A stretch of DNA of 25,241 bases from a virus: positions 1 through 25,241 of IMG/VR virus record IMGVR_UViG_3300035204_001720. The stretch is one strand, 5' to 3'. The notes below the pieces were generated by a model, which saw only the letters and a program-made list of their open reading frames with translations, did not search any database and was not told the DNA's origin. Made by a program: the position numbers and the translations under genes. Within the stretch, counting starts at the first letter, position 1. Each line of letters begins with the position of its first letter. Below are positions 7,587 through 16,432 of this stretch, piece by piece.

Positions 7587-8672
7587 ATGAGCGAATTCGA
7601 CCTAACACCAGAACAAAGAGAAATCATTTTAAACGAATGGAATTCTCGCATAGAAAATCCTCCCGCACTTTTAGAACTCATAAAGCTGGCTTTTCCCGGT
7701 CAAGATTTAGACGGAAGAACGAAAGAAGGAAGGGCTGTCAAAGCTTTTCTTGCGACAAGGAAAATAAAAGCAAGGGGAGCTCACGAATATCAAGCGAAGG
7801 AGAAAATGGAACTAACAAGCGAACACAAACAGTTTATAGAAAGTAACGCATCCATGATGAACGGGAGAGAAATGGCGTGCGTTATTTTTGCGAACCCTGA
7901 ACTAAGCAACCTTCATCAAGAAGTTAGAATCGTAAATGACTACATAAAATCCCTAGATCTACAACCATACGAAAGCCCTGACGAAGTGCCGAATGAGAAA
8001 TATAAGCCGCCAGAAACTTTTCATAAAACAGTAAACACGGTTAACAAGTACGTGAACAACGCAATTGATAAAAACAAAATCACAAGCTCTGTTAAAAAAA
8101 ATATCGACGCCTTAATTAACTATCTAAGCACATTTAGATTCTCGCATCAAATTAATACTTATTCCTCTCAAACAGATAGAGAGCTTTTTGAAAGTAGTTT
8201 CATTAGATATACCCATGACAAATCTGATTTATCTCAAGAAGAAGTAGATCAATATATAGTCCTCTCCACTGAAGTTATTATAGCGGCAAGCATTCAAAGA
8301 AGAACAGAAAGGCTTCAAGAATTACTAGACGCGTCAGCAGAAGACACGGAAGGAAGACGCATCGCCATGGCTTTAGTAGATGCCATCAGTTCTGCTCAAA
8401 CAGAATACAACCAGTGCATAAATAGACAGCAGAAGCTCTTGAGCGATTTAAAACAGAAGAGAAGCGACAAGCTCAAAAATCAGATAAAAGAAAATGCCAG
8501 CGTATTAAATCTAGTTCAACTCTGGAAAGAGGAAGAAAGCAGGAAGAAGCTAATACAGCTAGCTAATATAAGGAAAAAAGCCGTATCAGACGAAATAGAA
8601 AACCTTACCGGGATGGACGAAATCAAGTGCAGAATTATGGGCATAAGTGAAGGGGAGGTATTAGATGAGTGA
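7587..8672 (+). CDS. Hypothetical helical protein upstream of nuclease and terminase
   Basis: I do not recognise a family with certainty. The product is about 361 aa from the ATG at 7587; an in-frame TTG at 7572 would add five residues but lies inside the upstream gene. The N-terminal 130 residues have helix-turn-helix character (RTKEGRAVKAFLATRKIKAR; MNGREMACVIFANPELSN). Residues ~200-340 are long charged helices, probably coiled coil. DNA-binding N-terminal helices plus an oligomerising coiled coil close to the large terminase could describe a small terminase subunit, but no diagnostic motif supports this. It overlaps the nuclease gene by 8 nt. Confidence 0.8.
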   Translation: MSEFDLTPEQREIILNEWNSRIENPPALLELIKLAFPGQDLDGRTKEGRAVKAFLATRKIKARGAHEYQAKEKMELTSEHKQFIESNASMMNGREMACVIFANPELSNLHQEVRIVNDYIKSLDLQPYESPDEVPNEKYKPPETFHKTVNTVNKYVNNAIDKNKITSSVKKNIDALINYLSTFRFSHQINTYSSQTDRELFESSFIRYTHDKSDLSQEEVDQYIVLSTEVIIAASIQRRTERLQELLDASAEDTEGRRIAMALVDAISSAQTEYNQCINRQQKLLSDLKQKRSDKLKNQIKENASVLNLVQLWKEEESRKKLIQLANIRKKAVSDEIENLTGMDEIKCRIMGISEGEVLDE

Positions 8673-9624
8673 TGTTATCGTACCAGAACCAACTTGTCAG
8701 GCTTGTCAAAAACAATTTGAAACGCACAGGCAATTACACGCTCATCTTAAAGCCCACGATTTAAGAGTTGTGGGGTATTACCAAAAATACTTTCCAAGAT
8801 ATGACTTACACGACAACAATATCATTAGATACAAAACCCTAGAACAATATTTTTCAACGGACTTTAACTCTAGAACAAACCTAAGACTTTGGCTTAAATC
8901 GATTGACAAGGAGGAAGCGGAAACTTACTGTAGGAACATCTTGTTAAAAAGAAAGAACGACAAAGGCCTTATTTATACCCCTACTCAAGTAGAGCTTAGG
9001 ACAATATTATCGCCCCCAATTCAATACTTGCGAGATATACTTGATGGATATTATAAGGTGTGCGAGGAAATGGGGTTCATAAATAAATATCAATTACCGA
9101 CAAAAATAGTTGAAGGCAAAGAATACTCAAAACCTCAATACTCCATACACGTAGATACAAGAGAGCAGATGCCCCTAAGATTTGAAGACTACCGCACTAG
9201 GTCTACAACGCTGTCTGTGGGAGATTATACTTTTAGTGAACCCAAATTAACATGCAACTGCTACATAGAAAGAAAATCTTTAGCCGACTTCATTTCTACT
9301 ATGAGCGTTAAAAATTTAAATAGATTTGAAAAAGAGATAATAAGAGCAAAAGATGAAAAAATTAATTTAATTATTTTGGTAGAAGATACTCTAGCTCACG
9401 CGGTTAGCTTCAAATATCTGCCTCATATATCGAAAAAGATAAAGGCAACACCGGAATACATATTTCACAACGTAAGAGAGTTAATACAAAAATATCCACA
9501 CATTCAATTTCTATTCGTCAGAGGAAGAAAAGAGGCGGAAAGGGTTATCAAAAAAATATTTTTTAGCGGATGTTTCTATAAGCAGGTAGACCTCCAATAC
9601 GCGTATGATATGAAAGCTTTATAA
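8665..9624 (+). CDS. C2H2 zinc finger + ERCC4-type nuclease
   Basis: The N terminus holds a canonical C2H2 finger: Cys11-x2-Cys14, Phe18, Leu24, His27-x3-His31. Residues ~158-290 form an ERCC4/XPF-type nuclease domain with VDTREQ (Asp164, Arg166, Glu167), VGDYTF (Gly186, Asp187) and the IERKSLADF signature (Glu202, Arg203, Lys204). These are the metal-binding and catalytic residues of the family, and all are present. XPF-type nucleases cut branched or flapped DNA. Next to the large terminase (1-nt overlap, TAATG), this enzyme could resolve branched concatemers before packaging, the role endonuclease VII has in T4. The activity is well supported, the packaging role is inferred. Confidence 0.85.
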   Translation: MSDVIVPEPTCQACQKQFETHRQLHAHLKAHDLRVVGYYQKYFPRYDLHDNNIIRYKTLEQYFSTDFNSRTNLRLWLKSIDKEEAETYCRNILLKRKNDKGLIYTPTQVELRTILSPPIQYLRDILDGYYKVCEEMGFINKYQLPTKIVEGKEYSKPQYSIHVDTREQMPLRFEDYRTRSTTLSVGDYTFSEPKLTCNCYIERKSLADFISTMSVKNLNRFEKEIIRAKDEKINLIILVEDTLAHAVSFKYLPHISKKIKATPEYIFHNVRELIQKYPHIQFLFVRGRKEAERVIKKIFFSGCFYKQVDLQYAYDMKAL

Positions 9625-11450
9625 TGTGGTACTGTCCTGAAAAATACGAAACAGAGCCGGAGAACATCAATGAAGAAATGATGAAAATCAAAGGCTTCAT
9701 GTCAGAAAAAGAAGCAAAGATAACTTTAGCAAAATTTCTCCACGCTAATTTGGGATTCACCACTGAATTGATATCAGGAATTAAGCTTGCACCATTCCAA
9801 GAAGTGACTCTTCGGGGAATGATGAATAGAAACTTTAGTATGTGTGTATGGGGTCGTGGCTGTGGCAAAACTTTTATAGCTTCTGTGTTTTGTTTCCTTC
9901 AATGTATATTCAACCCCGGGACAAAAATACTTGTTGCTGGCCCAACGTTTCGTACTGCAAGGTTTATATTTAGTAATTTGGAAAAGTTGGTAGAAACCAA
10001 AGGCGCGGAATTGCTAGCTCAATGCTTTGGAGCAAAAGTAAAACGCAATGACCAATTCGAATGGAGTATTAACGAAGGGACAATTACCGCAATTCCACTC
10101 AACGGCGAAAAAATTCGTGGTTTTCGAGCGAACGTACTTCTGCTGGATGAGTATCTTTTGTTACCCGAAGACCTAATTAACACGGTCCTTATGCCCTTCT
10201 TGGTTGCTCCTCAAAACATGAAGGAGCGCATAGAAATCAGAGAATTGGAAGACAAGCTTATTGAGTCGGGCCACATGAAGGAAGAAGACAGGATGGTGTT
10301 TGAAAACGATTCGAAAATGATAGCGCTGTCTTCTGCCTCTTACACTTTTGAAAATTTATACAAAACTTATAAAGATTGGGTGAACAACATTTACGATGAG
10401 ACTCCATCAGATTCTTCTTATTTTATTTCCCAGATGGGGTATGAAGCATTACCAGAACACATGATAGACCAAACCGTAATTGAAGCCGCGCAGGACGGCG
10501 GAACCTCTAACGCCTCTTTTCAGCGCGAGTACTGCGCCATGTTTACAGATGGAAGCGATAGTTATTTTAGCGCTATTAAAATGCACGCCTGCACTGTTCC
10601 TGACGGAGAAGAACCGACGACGTTAATAAAAGGCAAGTCAGATAAAAAGTATGTCGTAGGGATTGACCCCAATATGAGCGATAGTCCAAGCGCAGATTAT
10701 TTCGGTATAGCCATAATGGAGGTTGACGAAAAGAAAGAGGCCGCAACCTTAGTTCACAACTACGCGGGATTAGGAAGCTTAAACAAGCACGTGCAATATC
10801 TTTATTATGTTTTAGAAAACTTTGATCCATCTTTAATTTGCGTTGATAACGCTGGTGCAGACATGTTTATTGAAGCAGCTAACAACTCAAAGCTGTTCTT
10901 GGATAGTAGAGTTAATTTAAAAACAATAGAGTTCGACTCTAACAAGGAAGGGGTAGATTATACTAAACAAGTGAGAGATTTTAAGAGGGCGTATAATAAA
11001 GAAAATAAACAAATAGTATTTAATCAAGTATTTTCAAGTGATTGGATAAGAAAGGCCAACGAACTACTACAGGCCAATATCGATTATAAAAAAATATGGT
11101 TTAGCTCTAGAACGTCTGCGAATGGCTCGGAGTTCGATAAACAAAGTACATACAAAATTAACCTAAAACACGTAGATGAAGAAAATTTAGGAGATTTCAT
11201 AGAAACTCAAGATAATCTAGTATATCAGGTTAAAAAGCAATGTGCGTTAGTAGAAGTCAAAACAACTGCGAGAGGGACACAAACCTTCGACCTCCCGCAG
11301 CATTTAAAGCGAAACACTAGCGCAAATAGAGCCAGAAAAGATAACTATACTGCTTTACTGCTTGCTAACTGGGCGACTAAATGCTACTTTGACATGGAAA
11401 ATTACAAGCTTGATGAAGGAAGTGCGACATTTGTGCCTAGAATGGTGTAA
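9624..11450 (+). CDS. terL: Terminase large subunit (packaging ATPase and nuclease)
   Basis: This 608 aa DNA-packaging motor is of the T4 gp17-like type. Walker A is WGRGCGKT at 76-83 and Walker B with the catalytic Glu is LLLDE at 172-176, followed by a coupling segment ALSSAS near 234. The C-terminal RNase H-like nuclease begins with VVGIDPN (Asp348) and continues with ICVDNAGAD (Asp408). Length, domain order and the position directly before the portal gene all fit. The stretch ending at 11450 is followed by a 43-nt A-rich gap before portal. Its codons blend with the neighbours and no frameshift or intron is visible. Confidence 0.95.
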   Translation: MWYCPEKYETEPENINEEMMKIKGFMSEKEAKITLAKFLHANLGFTTELISGIKLAPFQEVTLRGMMNRNFSMCVWGRGCGKTFIASVFCFLQCIFNPGTKILVAGPTFRTARFIFSNLEKLVETKGAELLAQCFGAKVKRNDQFEWSINEGTITAIPLNGEKIRGFRANVLLLDEYLLLPEDLINTVLMPFLVAPQNMKERIEIRELEDKLIESGHMKEEDRMVFENDSKMIALSSASYTFENLYKTYKDWVNNIYDETPSDSSYFISQMGYEALPEHMIDQTVIEAAQDGGTSNASFQREYCAMFTDGSDSYFSAIKMHACTVPDGEEPTTLIKGKSDKKYVVGIDPNMSDSPSADYFGIAIMEVDEKKEAATLVHNYAGLGSLNKHVQYLYYVLENFDPSLICVDNAGADMFIEAANNSKLFLDSRVNLKTIEFDSNKEGVDYTKQVRDFKRAYNKENKQIVFNQVFSSDWIRKANELLQANIDYKKIWFSSRTSANGSEFDKQSTYKINLKHVDEENLGDFIETQDNLVYQVKKQCALVEVKTTARGTQTFDLPQHLKRNTSANRARKDNYTALLLANWATKCYFDMENYKLDEGSATFVPRMV

Positions 11451-11493
11451 TAAAAATAGACGCAAATAAAAAAATAATCTAAAATTAAAAAAA

Positions 11494-13506
11494 ATGAGCC
11501 AAAATAAGCCAAACGAAAAAAGCTCCCCCAAGAAGCCAAGAAGAAGGACGACGAAAAAGACAGAAACGTCTGCGGAGCCCCTAATGACCTCCACCGCTTC
11601 TCATGAGTCTTTCGCTCATAGAGCGGATACTCACACCAGAAGAAACAAAGCCGGATCAATAGAAAGGACGGACAAATTCACTAATATTGAGAATGGTCTT
11701 ATTCCTTTTAAGACTTATTCAGGATCAGGACAAAGCGGAATCTCCATTAGAGATGCCGTGATTCTTTGTCAAAAAGCTTATTACAATTTCTCCGTTTTCA
11801 GAAACACCGTCGACCTTATGACGGAGTTTTCAACTAGCGAAGTCTTTTTTGAGGGGGGTAGTAAAAAATCGAGAAACTTTTTTGAATCGCTTTTCGCCAA
11901 GGTAAATATCCTAGATCTGCAAGACAGGTTCTTCAGGGAATACTATAGATCAGGAAATGTTTTCTTGTATAGATTTGATGCCAAGCTGAAACCAGCAGAT
12001 GTAAAAAAGATAACTCAGACTTTCGGGGCAAAAAGTCAAAAGGTTAAAATACCCTATAGATATGTTGTATTAAATCCAGCAGACATATCAATTGCCGGGT
12101 CTTTAAATTTTACCGAAACAAGAAAATATCACAAAGTCTTAACCGACTTTGAATTAGAAAAAATAAGAAACCCGAAAACGCCGGAAGATAAAGAAATTTA
12201 TAACGCTCTCCCGGAAGCAACTAAGAGAGCGATAAAGCAAGCTCCGCTTTCAAATTCGATTACAATAGAACTAGATGGAGAAAGGTTCTCCGCGATATTT
12301 TACAAGAAACAAGACTATGAGCCGTACGCTGTCCCCATGGGATATCCAGTGCTCGAGGACTTGAATCATAAAGCAGAACTTAAAAGAATGGATATGGCTG
12401 TAACCAGAACTGTTCAGCAAGCAATTCTTCTAGTTACCATGGGTACTGAGCCGGATAAAGGCGGCATCAATCAGGAAAACTTAATGAAAATGCAGGCTCT
12501 TTTCGAAAATCAATCTGTCGGAAGAGTCTTGATCGCGGATTATACAACTAAAGCTCAATTCGTTATCCCTCAGGTATCGGATATTCTTGATCCCAAAAAA
12601 TATGAAGTAGTTAATGCTGACATTAATGCTGGCCTTAATAATATGCTTACAGGCGTAGGTTCTAGCGGAGAAAAATTCGCAAATCAGCAAGGAAAGGTTG
12701 AGGTATTCATAGCTAGACTTAGACAAGCTAGAAAAACGTTTTTAAATGATTTTCTTCTGCCTGAAGTTAAAAGAGTCTCTAAGACGCTTGGATTCAAGAA
12801 TCACCCTGTTCCTAAGTTCGAAGAAATTTTGCTAAGAGACAACACTCAAAAATATAGAGTATATACAAGAATGGCCGAACTCGGACTGTTAACTCCAGAA
12901 GAACTTTTTCAAGCTTTGAATTCAAACAGGCTTCCAAACAAGGAAGAGTCAATGGAATCTCAAAAACAGTATCTAAACGAAAGGGATGATGGTCTTTATT
13001 TCCCGTTGGTTGGAGGTTCACCTACGGAAAACCCAGCCATGGAATCTTGGGAAGCCCCAGAGCCAAAAAACATAGTTGACCCGAACAAAGAACCGCAGAA
13101 AAGCCAAACTACCTCCCCGAATAATGGAAGACCCTCTGGAACGGACGGCGTTCCACAAGAAAGGGAAAAGGCTGCGGCGAAACAAAAATACAGCTTCGAA
13201 GAAATGAGGGTTAACATTGTTAAATCTCAAAACCTAGGAAAAAAGGTCGAAAGACAACTCAGGAAGATTCACAAAAAAACAAGACTCACCAAGGCTCAAA
13301 AACAAATTGCTCAAACCATTGGACATATAATTATTGCTAACGAAGCGCCTGATAATTGGGAAAAGTCTGTCGAAAAATATTGCAAAACGCCAGCCGACCA
13401 AAACGAAAACCAAGTAAGAGCCGTAGAGGAAATTGCGTTAGAGCATCAATTAGATACTTTCATGGCAAGCATGTTGTATCACAGTAAAATAGAGGAAAAA
13501 AAATGA
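11494..13506 (+). CDS. Portal protein
   Basis: This 670 aa protein follows TerL directly. It has portal-like features: an N-terminal basic low-complexity tail (KKPRRRTTKK), then a core with AVILCQKAYYNFSVFRNTVD and FFREYYRSGNVFLYRFD, which resembles the stem/wing region of myophage portals. A long helical region follows (LNHKAELKRMDMAVTRTVQQ). Residues ~520-565 are a Pro/Gln/Ser-rich linker, and residues 570-670 form an extra helical, lysine-rich C-terminal domain. That makes the protein longer than most gp20-like portals (~520-560 aa). The start lacks a Shine-Dalgarno sequence and follows an A-rich run. The stop overlaps the next start by 4 nt at an A8 tract. Confidence 0.85.
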   Translation: MSQNKPNEKSSPKKPRRRTTKKTETSAEPLMTSTASHESFAHRADTHTRRNKAGSIERTDKFTNIENGLIPFKTYSGSGQSGISIRDAVILCQKAYYNFSVFRNTVDLMTEFSTSEVFFEGGSKKSRNFFESLFAKVNILDLQDRFFREYYRSGNVFLYRFDAKLKPADVKKITQTFGAKSQKVKIPYRYVVLNPADISIAGSLNFTETRKYHKVLTDFELEKIRNPKTPEDKEIYNALPEATKRAIKQAPLSNSITIELDGERFSAIFYKKQDYEPYAVPMGYPVLEDLNHKAELKRMDMAVTRTVQQAILLVTMGTEPDKGGINQENLMKMQALFENQSVGRVLIADYTTKAQFVIPQVSDILDPKKYEVVNADINAGLNNMLTGVGSSGEKFANQQGKVEVFIARLRQARKTFLNDFLLPEVKRVSKTLGFKNHPVPKFEEILLRDNTQKYRVYTRMAELGLLTPEELFQALNSNRLPNKEESMESQKQYLNERDDGLYFPLVGGSPTENPAMESWEAPEPKNIVDPNKEPQKSQTTSPNNGRPSGTDGVPQEREKAAAKQKYSFEEMRVNIVKSQNLGKKVERQLRKIHKKTRLTKAQKQIAQTIGHIIIANEAPDNWEKSVEKYCKTPADQNENQVRAVEEIALEHQLDTFMASMLYHSKIEEKK

Positions 13507-15257
13507 GCTTTAGAGATACGGGGCAAAAAGATTCTGGGAATGTTATAAGTAGAGATTCTACTTATCTAAGCGCAAATGATGGCTTACTTATTCCCGCGTG
13601 TGACGCAGACAAAAGCATTGTCGTGTATGACATATTGTCTTACGGCGCTGGCACGTTAGGCACTGCTGCTGATGGTGGAGGAACTCGCCTCGGTTTTATA
13701 AATGCAGGGCACAACGAATATGGTGTCTCACTCATAGTCCCCGCTGGTCAGGGTGTATATACTAATGCTCAAAGCGAGAACATAACAATTACTTATGCTA
13801 TTGTAGATGGTCTTCCTGCCAGCCTTATAACTAACGTAAGTTCGGGAGGGGGAGGAACAACTACGACAACTACCGCCGCTGCGACGACAACTACCACCGC
13901 TGCGCCTACTAATTTAGAATTTGCATTGGCGACCTCTTCGATAGCGGAAGGAAACGCCGGAACATCTACTCATACAGTAACAGTAAATAGAACAGGTAAT
14001 ACCAATGGTACAGCTACAGTAGATTATGTTACGATTGGTATTACAACGTGGGTTGAAGATTATACTGCTGCAAGTGGAACTTTAACTTTCGCAGCAGGAG
14101 TAACTTCTCAAACCATATCCATAACAATTGCTGGAGATACCGGTAATGAAGATGACGAAACCTTTAATATCACTTTATCGAACCCAACCCAAACCGTGGG
14201 CGTAGCATCTATAACCGGAACTAATCCACACGTAGTTACGATTACAAATGACGATACCTCTACAATAGGGTTTGCTTTGGCAACCGCTTCTGTATTTGAG
14301 GCCCACGGAGCGTCCGGATATCATGATATAACAGTCACTAGGAGTGACACCAACGGTACGGCTTCAGTAGATTATGCTACGGCTGACGGCACCGCAACAG
14401 CCGGCACCGACTACACCGGAATTAGCACAACCACCTTGAATTTCGCCGACGGGCAGGCGAATGCGATCTTATCCGTATCAATTTTTGGAGATACTGACTA
14501 TGAGAATGACGAAACCTTTACGGTGACCTTGACTAACGCAACCTCACAATACGGCGCAGTAGCGTTAGGTACCAGCACTCATACAGTTACGATTACAAAT
14601 GATGATACAACGACAACTACCACCGCAGCACCAGCATCAAACGCTTGTGTCGCTCAAACTTCGGGAAACGAGTACTATTGGAGCGTAGATTCCACTTTCA
14701 CGCCGGTAGTCGGCGCTAACGCAACCCATTACAGTAGAACTCAGTATGTAAATGCTGATGGCAGCTTGTGGCTCGCGTACAACGGTACAGCAACCAGATG
14801 GAAAATCAATGATGGAGTAAACGAGGGCGGGAGTGAATGGTACGAGTCTGACAATGACGGAACTAATCCTTGGGATGTCACTTGGGCAAACGCTTACATA
14901 AGCGTTACCGAAAAGGCTAACGCTACCCATTGTTATCCAGCGGGCACATCAAACTTCTGCATAGCTGGACAAGGATACTATCCAGAATACGAAGGCACTT
15001 GGATACCATACAATACATATAACGGGAAAGCGGTATGGTGGAACCAATCCGCAAATGGCTACGAACTGTTTATGTGGTACGATTCCGGCAGCTCTGTGTG
15101 GCAAATTTATAGCGATGGGTGGGAGCCTCACGGAAACAACGGATACGCGTCAGGTTATAGTTCTAGCGATGGGGACGGAACCAATCCTTGGGATGCTGAT
15201 TGGTCTTCTGAAATTGGAAATCAAACCTTTGACAGCATAAATTCAGGGGATTGTTAA
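13503..15257 (+). CDS. Modular capsid-surface protein with two Calx-beta-like domains
   Basis: Domain order in 584 aa: residues 1-103 are a decoration-like domain homologous to the complete 90 aa protein coded at 19791. A Thr/Ala linker follows (118-135). Two Calx-beta-like domains lie at ~137-251 and ~255-368, each with the acidic GDTxxExDETF motif and ending in VTITNDD. A second Thr/Ala linker (369-377) leads to two aromatic C-terminal repeats (~385-475 and ~485-584), each with an NG...W pattern and DGTNPWD. Calx-beta domains bind calcium in other proteins, and the C-terminal repeats could bind glycans; both are inference. It is probably displayed on the head and reaches outward, as Hoc does in T4. 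It overlaps portal by 4 nt. Confidence 0.75.
   Translation: MSFRDTGQKDSGNVISRDSTYLSANDGLLIPACDADKSIVVYDILSYGAGTLGTAADGGGTRLGFINAGHNEYGVSLIVPAGQGVYTNAQSENITITYAIVDGLPASLITNVSSGGGGTTTTTTAAATTTTTAAPTNLEFALATSSIAEGNAGTSTHTVTVNRTGNTNGTATVDYVTIGITTWVEDYTAASGTLTFAAGVTSQTISITIAGDTGNEDDETFNITLSNPTQTVGVASITGTNPHVVTITNDDTSTIGFALATASVFEAHGASGYHDITVTRSDTNGTASVDYATADGTATAGTDYTGISTTTLNFADGQANAILSVSIFGDTDYENDETFTVTLTNATSQYGAVALGTSTHTVTITNDDTTTTTTAAPASNACVAQTSGNEYYWSVDSTFTPVVGANATHYSRTQYVNADGSLWLAYNGTATRWKINDGVNEGGSEWYESDNDGTNPWDVTWANAYISVTEKANATHCYPAGTSNFCIAGQGYYPEYEGTWIPYNTYNGKAVWWNQSANGYELFMWYDSGSSVWQIYSDGWEPHGNNGYASGYSSSDGDGTNPWDADWSSEIGNQTFDSINSGDC
13863..13904 (+). repeat. Tandem 21-nt linker repeat (two copies)
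   Basis: A 21-nt unit beginning ACGACAACTACC occurs twice in tandem (13863-13883, 13884-13904) with one difference. It encodes the Thr/Ala linker before the first Calx-beta-like domain. A third copy lies at 14610-14630. Confidence 0.85.
14235..14257 (+). repeat. 23-nt repeat at end of first Calx-beta domain (partner 14586-14608)
   Basis: The 23 nt coding for VTITNDDT at the end of Calx-beta domain 1 recur at 14586-14608 with a single substitution. Conservation at DNA level points to recent duplication or recombination of the domain unit. Confidence 0.8.
14610..14630 (+). repeat. Third copy of the 21-nt Thr/Ala linker repeat
   Basis: This copy matches the tandem unit at 13863-13904 closely, with differences near its 3' end. 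It again joins two protein domains (Calx-beta 2 to the C-terminal repeats). Confidence 0.8.
14856..14877 (+). repeat. 22-nt repeat coding DGTNPWD (partner 15174-15195)
   Basis: These 22 nt, coding for DGTNPWD in the first C-terminal aromatic repeat, recur at 15174-15195 with one substitution. The copies mark equivalent positions of a tandemly duplicated ~100-residue domain. Confidence 0.75.
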
Positions 15258-15274
15258 AAAAAGTGTAATAATTA
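15256..15274 (+). promoter_or_regulatory. A7-GTGTA motif with TAATAAT before the tubulin-like gene
   Basis: AAAAAAAGTGTA runs directly into TAATAATTA, ending 2 nt before the ATG at 15277. The same A7-GTGTA string occurs at 18459-18470 and a variant at 23917-23929, each in an intergenic gap. It may be a phage promoter element. No Shine-Dalgarno sequence is present. Confidence 0.35.
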
Positions 15275-15276
15275 AC

Positions 15277-16422
15277 ATGAGTGATAACGAAAAAGAAAAC
15301 AACGAAGAACAAATCAAAGCTTTTTATGACGAAAGCATTGATATCTCATTGCCTGACGATATGGTCATACCTACTCAGCCCGAAGAAGGAGATGCAAAAG
15401 CGTACGAAAACGAGGTTGAGGATGATGTAGATGTTTCTTTTAAATTTGCGTTTGTAGGGGTAGGGCAAGGTGGGTCAAGAATTGCCCAAACGTTTAAAAA
15501 GCTAGGCTATAATCGCGTAGCTGCAATCAATACCGCTCAACAAGACTTAAACTCTCTTGACCTAGAACACAAACTGTGTATCGGAGAAGGAGGAGCCGGA
15601 AAACAGCCTGAGTTAGCGAAAGAAATATTCCGAGAAAAAAAAGAAGATGTTTTGGATTTTTTGCGTTATTCCTTTGGAGAAACGGTTGACAGAATTTTTG
15701 TATGCGCTGGGGGCGGAGGAGGCTCCGGGTCAGGCATGATGGCTCCATTAACGGAAACAGCTGAAGAATTGCAAAAGATTTTAAATTCAGAATCAAAACA
15801 AGTTGGCGTTATTCTCACTTTACCAAGAAAGTCGGAAGGAGAAAAAGTTCGAATGAATGCTATGAAAGCTCTCCATGAGGCTATCAATTTAAAGAATAGA
15901 AAAATCATTTCTCCTCTCATTGTTTTAGATAACGAAAAGATTAGCCAACTATACCCCAACCTTCCAGTTGCTAAATTTTGGGATACAGCAAACTCGAGTA
16001 TAGCTGGATTGTTTCACTTGTTTAATTTGACGTCCAACAAAGACAGTAGTTATTCTTCCTTCGATAAAAACGATTACAAAACCATATTAGATTCGGGGGT
16101 TGTAGCTTTTGGGGTTTCCCCCGTTAAGAAATGGGATGATCCCGTTGCACTTTCGAGAGTTGTAAGGGATAACCTTAGGAACAGTTTACTGTCTGGCGTG
16201 ACAGATATATCCACGGGAGAAACAGCGGGGGTAATAGTTATTGGAGGGAAAGATGTGTTAGACAACCTTCCTCAGAATAATATAGATCAAGCCATTGACC
16301 AACTTAACAGGTTATTAAAACAAGGAAGCGTAATTCATAGGGGAATTTATAGCGGAGATAAACAAGGCAGCCTGATGATTTTTACGTCAATTGGAGGGCT
16401 TGCTAATCCCTCAGGAAGATAA
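15277..16422 (+). CDS. Tubulin/FtsZ-like GTPase
   Basis: This 381 aa protein has an acidic 55-residue N-terminal extension followed by a tubulin-superfamily GTPase core. The T1 loop GVGQGGS is at 61-67, AAINTAQQDL matches the FtsZ 'ANTDxQxL' segment (82-91), and the tubulin signature GGGGGSGSG is at 145-153. The T7 catalytic loop FDKNDYKTIL (262-271) lines up with FtsZ DFADVRTVM, keeping both aspartates (263 and 266). Polymerisation-coupled GTP hydrolysis is therefore plausible. Phage tubulins such as PhuZ position replicating DNA in some jumbo phages; whether this one does so is unknown. Its place between the portal/decoration and protease genes is unusual. It may alternatively be closer to TubZ, CetZ or FtsZ-like relatives. 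Confidence 0.85.
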   Translation: MSDNEKENNEEQIKAFYDESIDISLPDDMVIPTQPEEGDAKAYENEVEDDVDVSFKFAFVGVGQGGSRIAQTFKKLGYNRVAAINTAQQDLNSLDLEHKLCIGEGGAGKQPELAKEIFREKKEDVLDFLRYSFGETVDRIFVCAGGGGGSGSGMMAPLTETAEELQKILNSESKQVGVILTLPRKSEGEKVRMNAMKALHEAINLKNRKIISPLIVLDNEKISQLYPNLPVAKFWDTANSSIAGLFHLFNLTSNKDSSYSSFDKNDYKTILDSGVVAFGVSPVKKWDDPVALSRVVRDNLRNSLLSGVTDISTGETAGVIVIGGKDVLDNLPQNNIDQAIDQLNRLLKQGSVIHRGIYSGDKQGSLMIFTSIGGLANPSGR

Positions 16423-16432
16423 GGTTTAAGTT

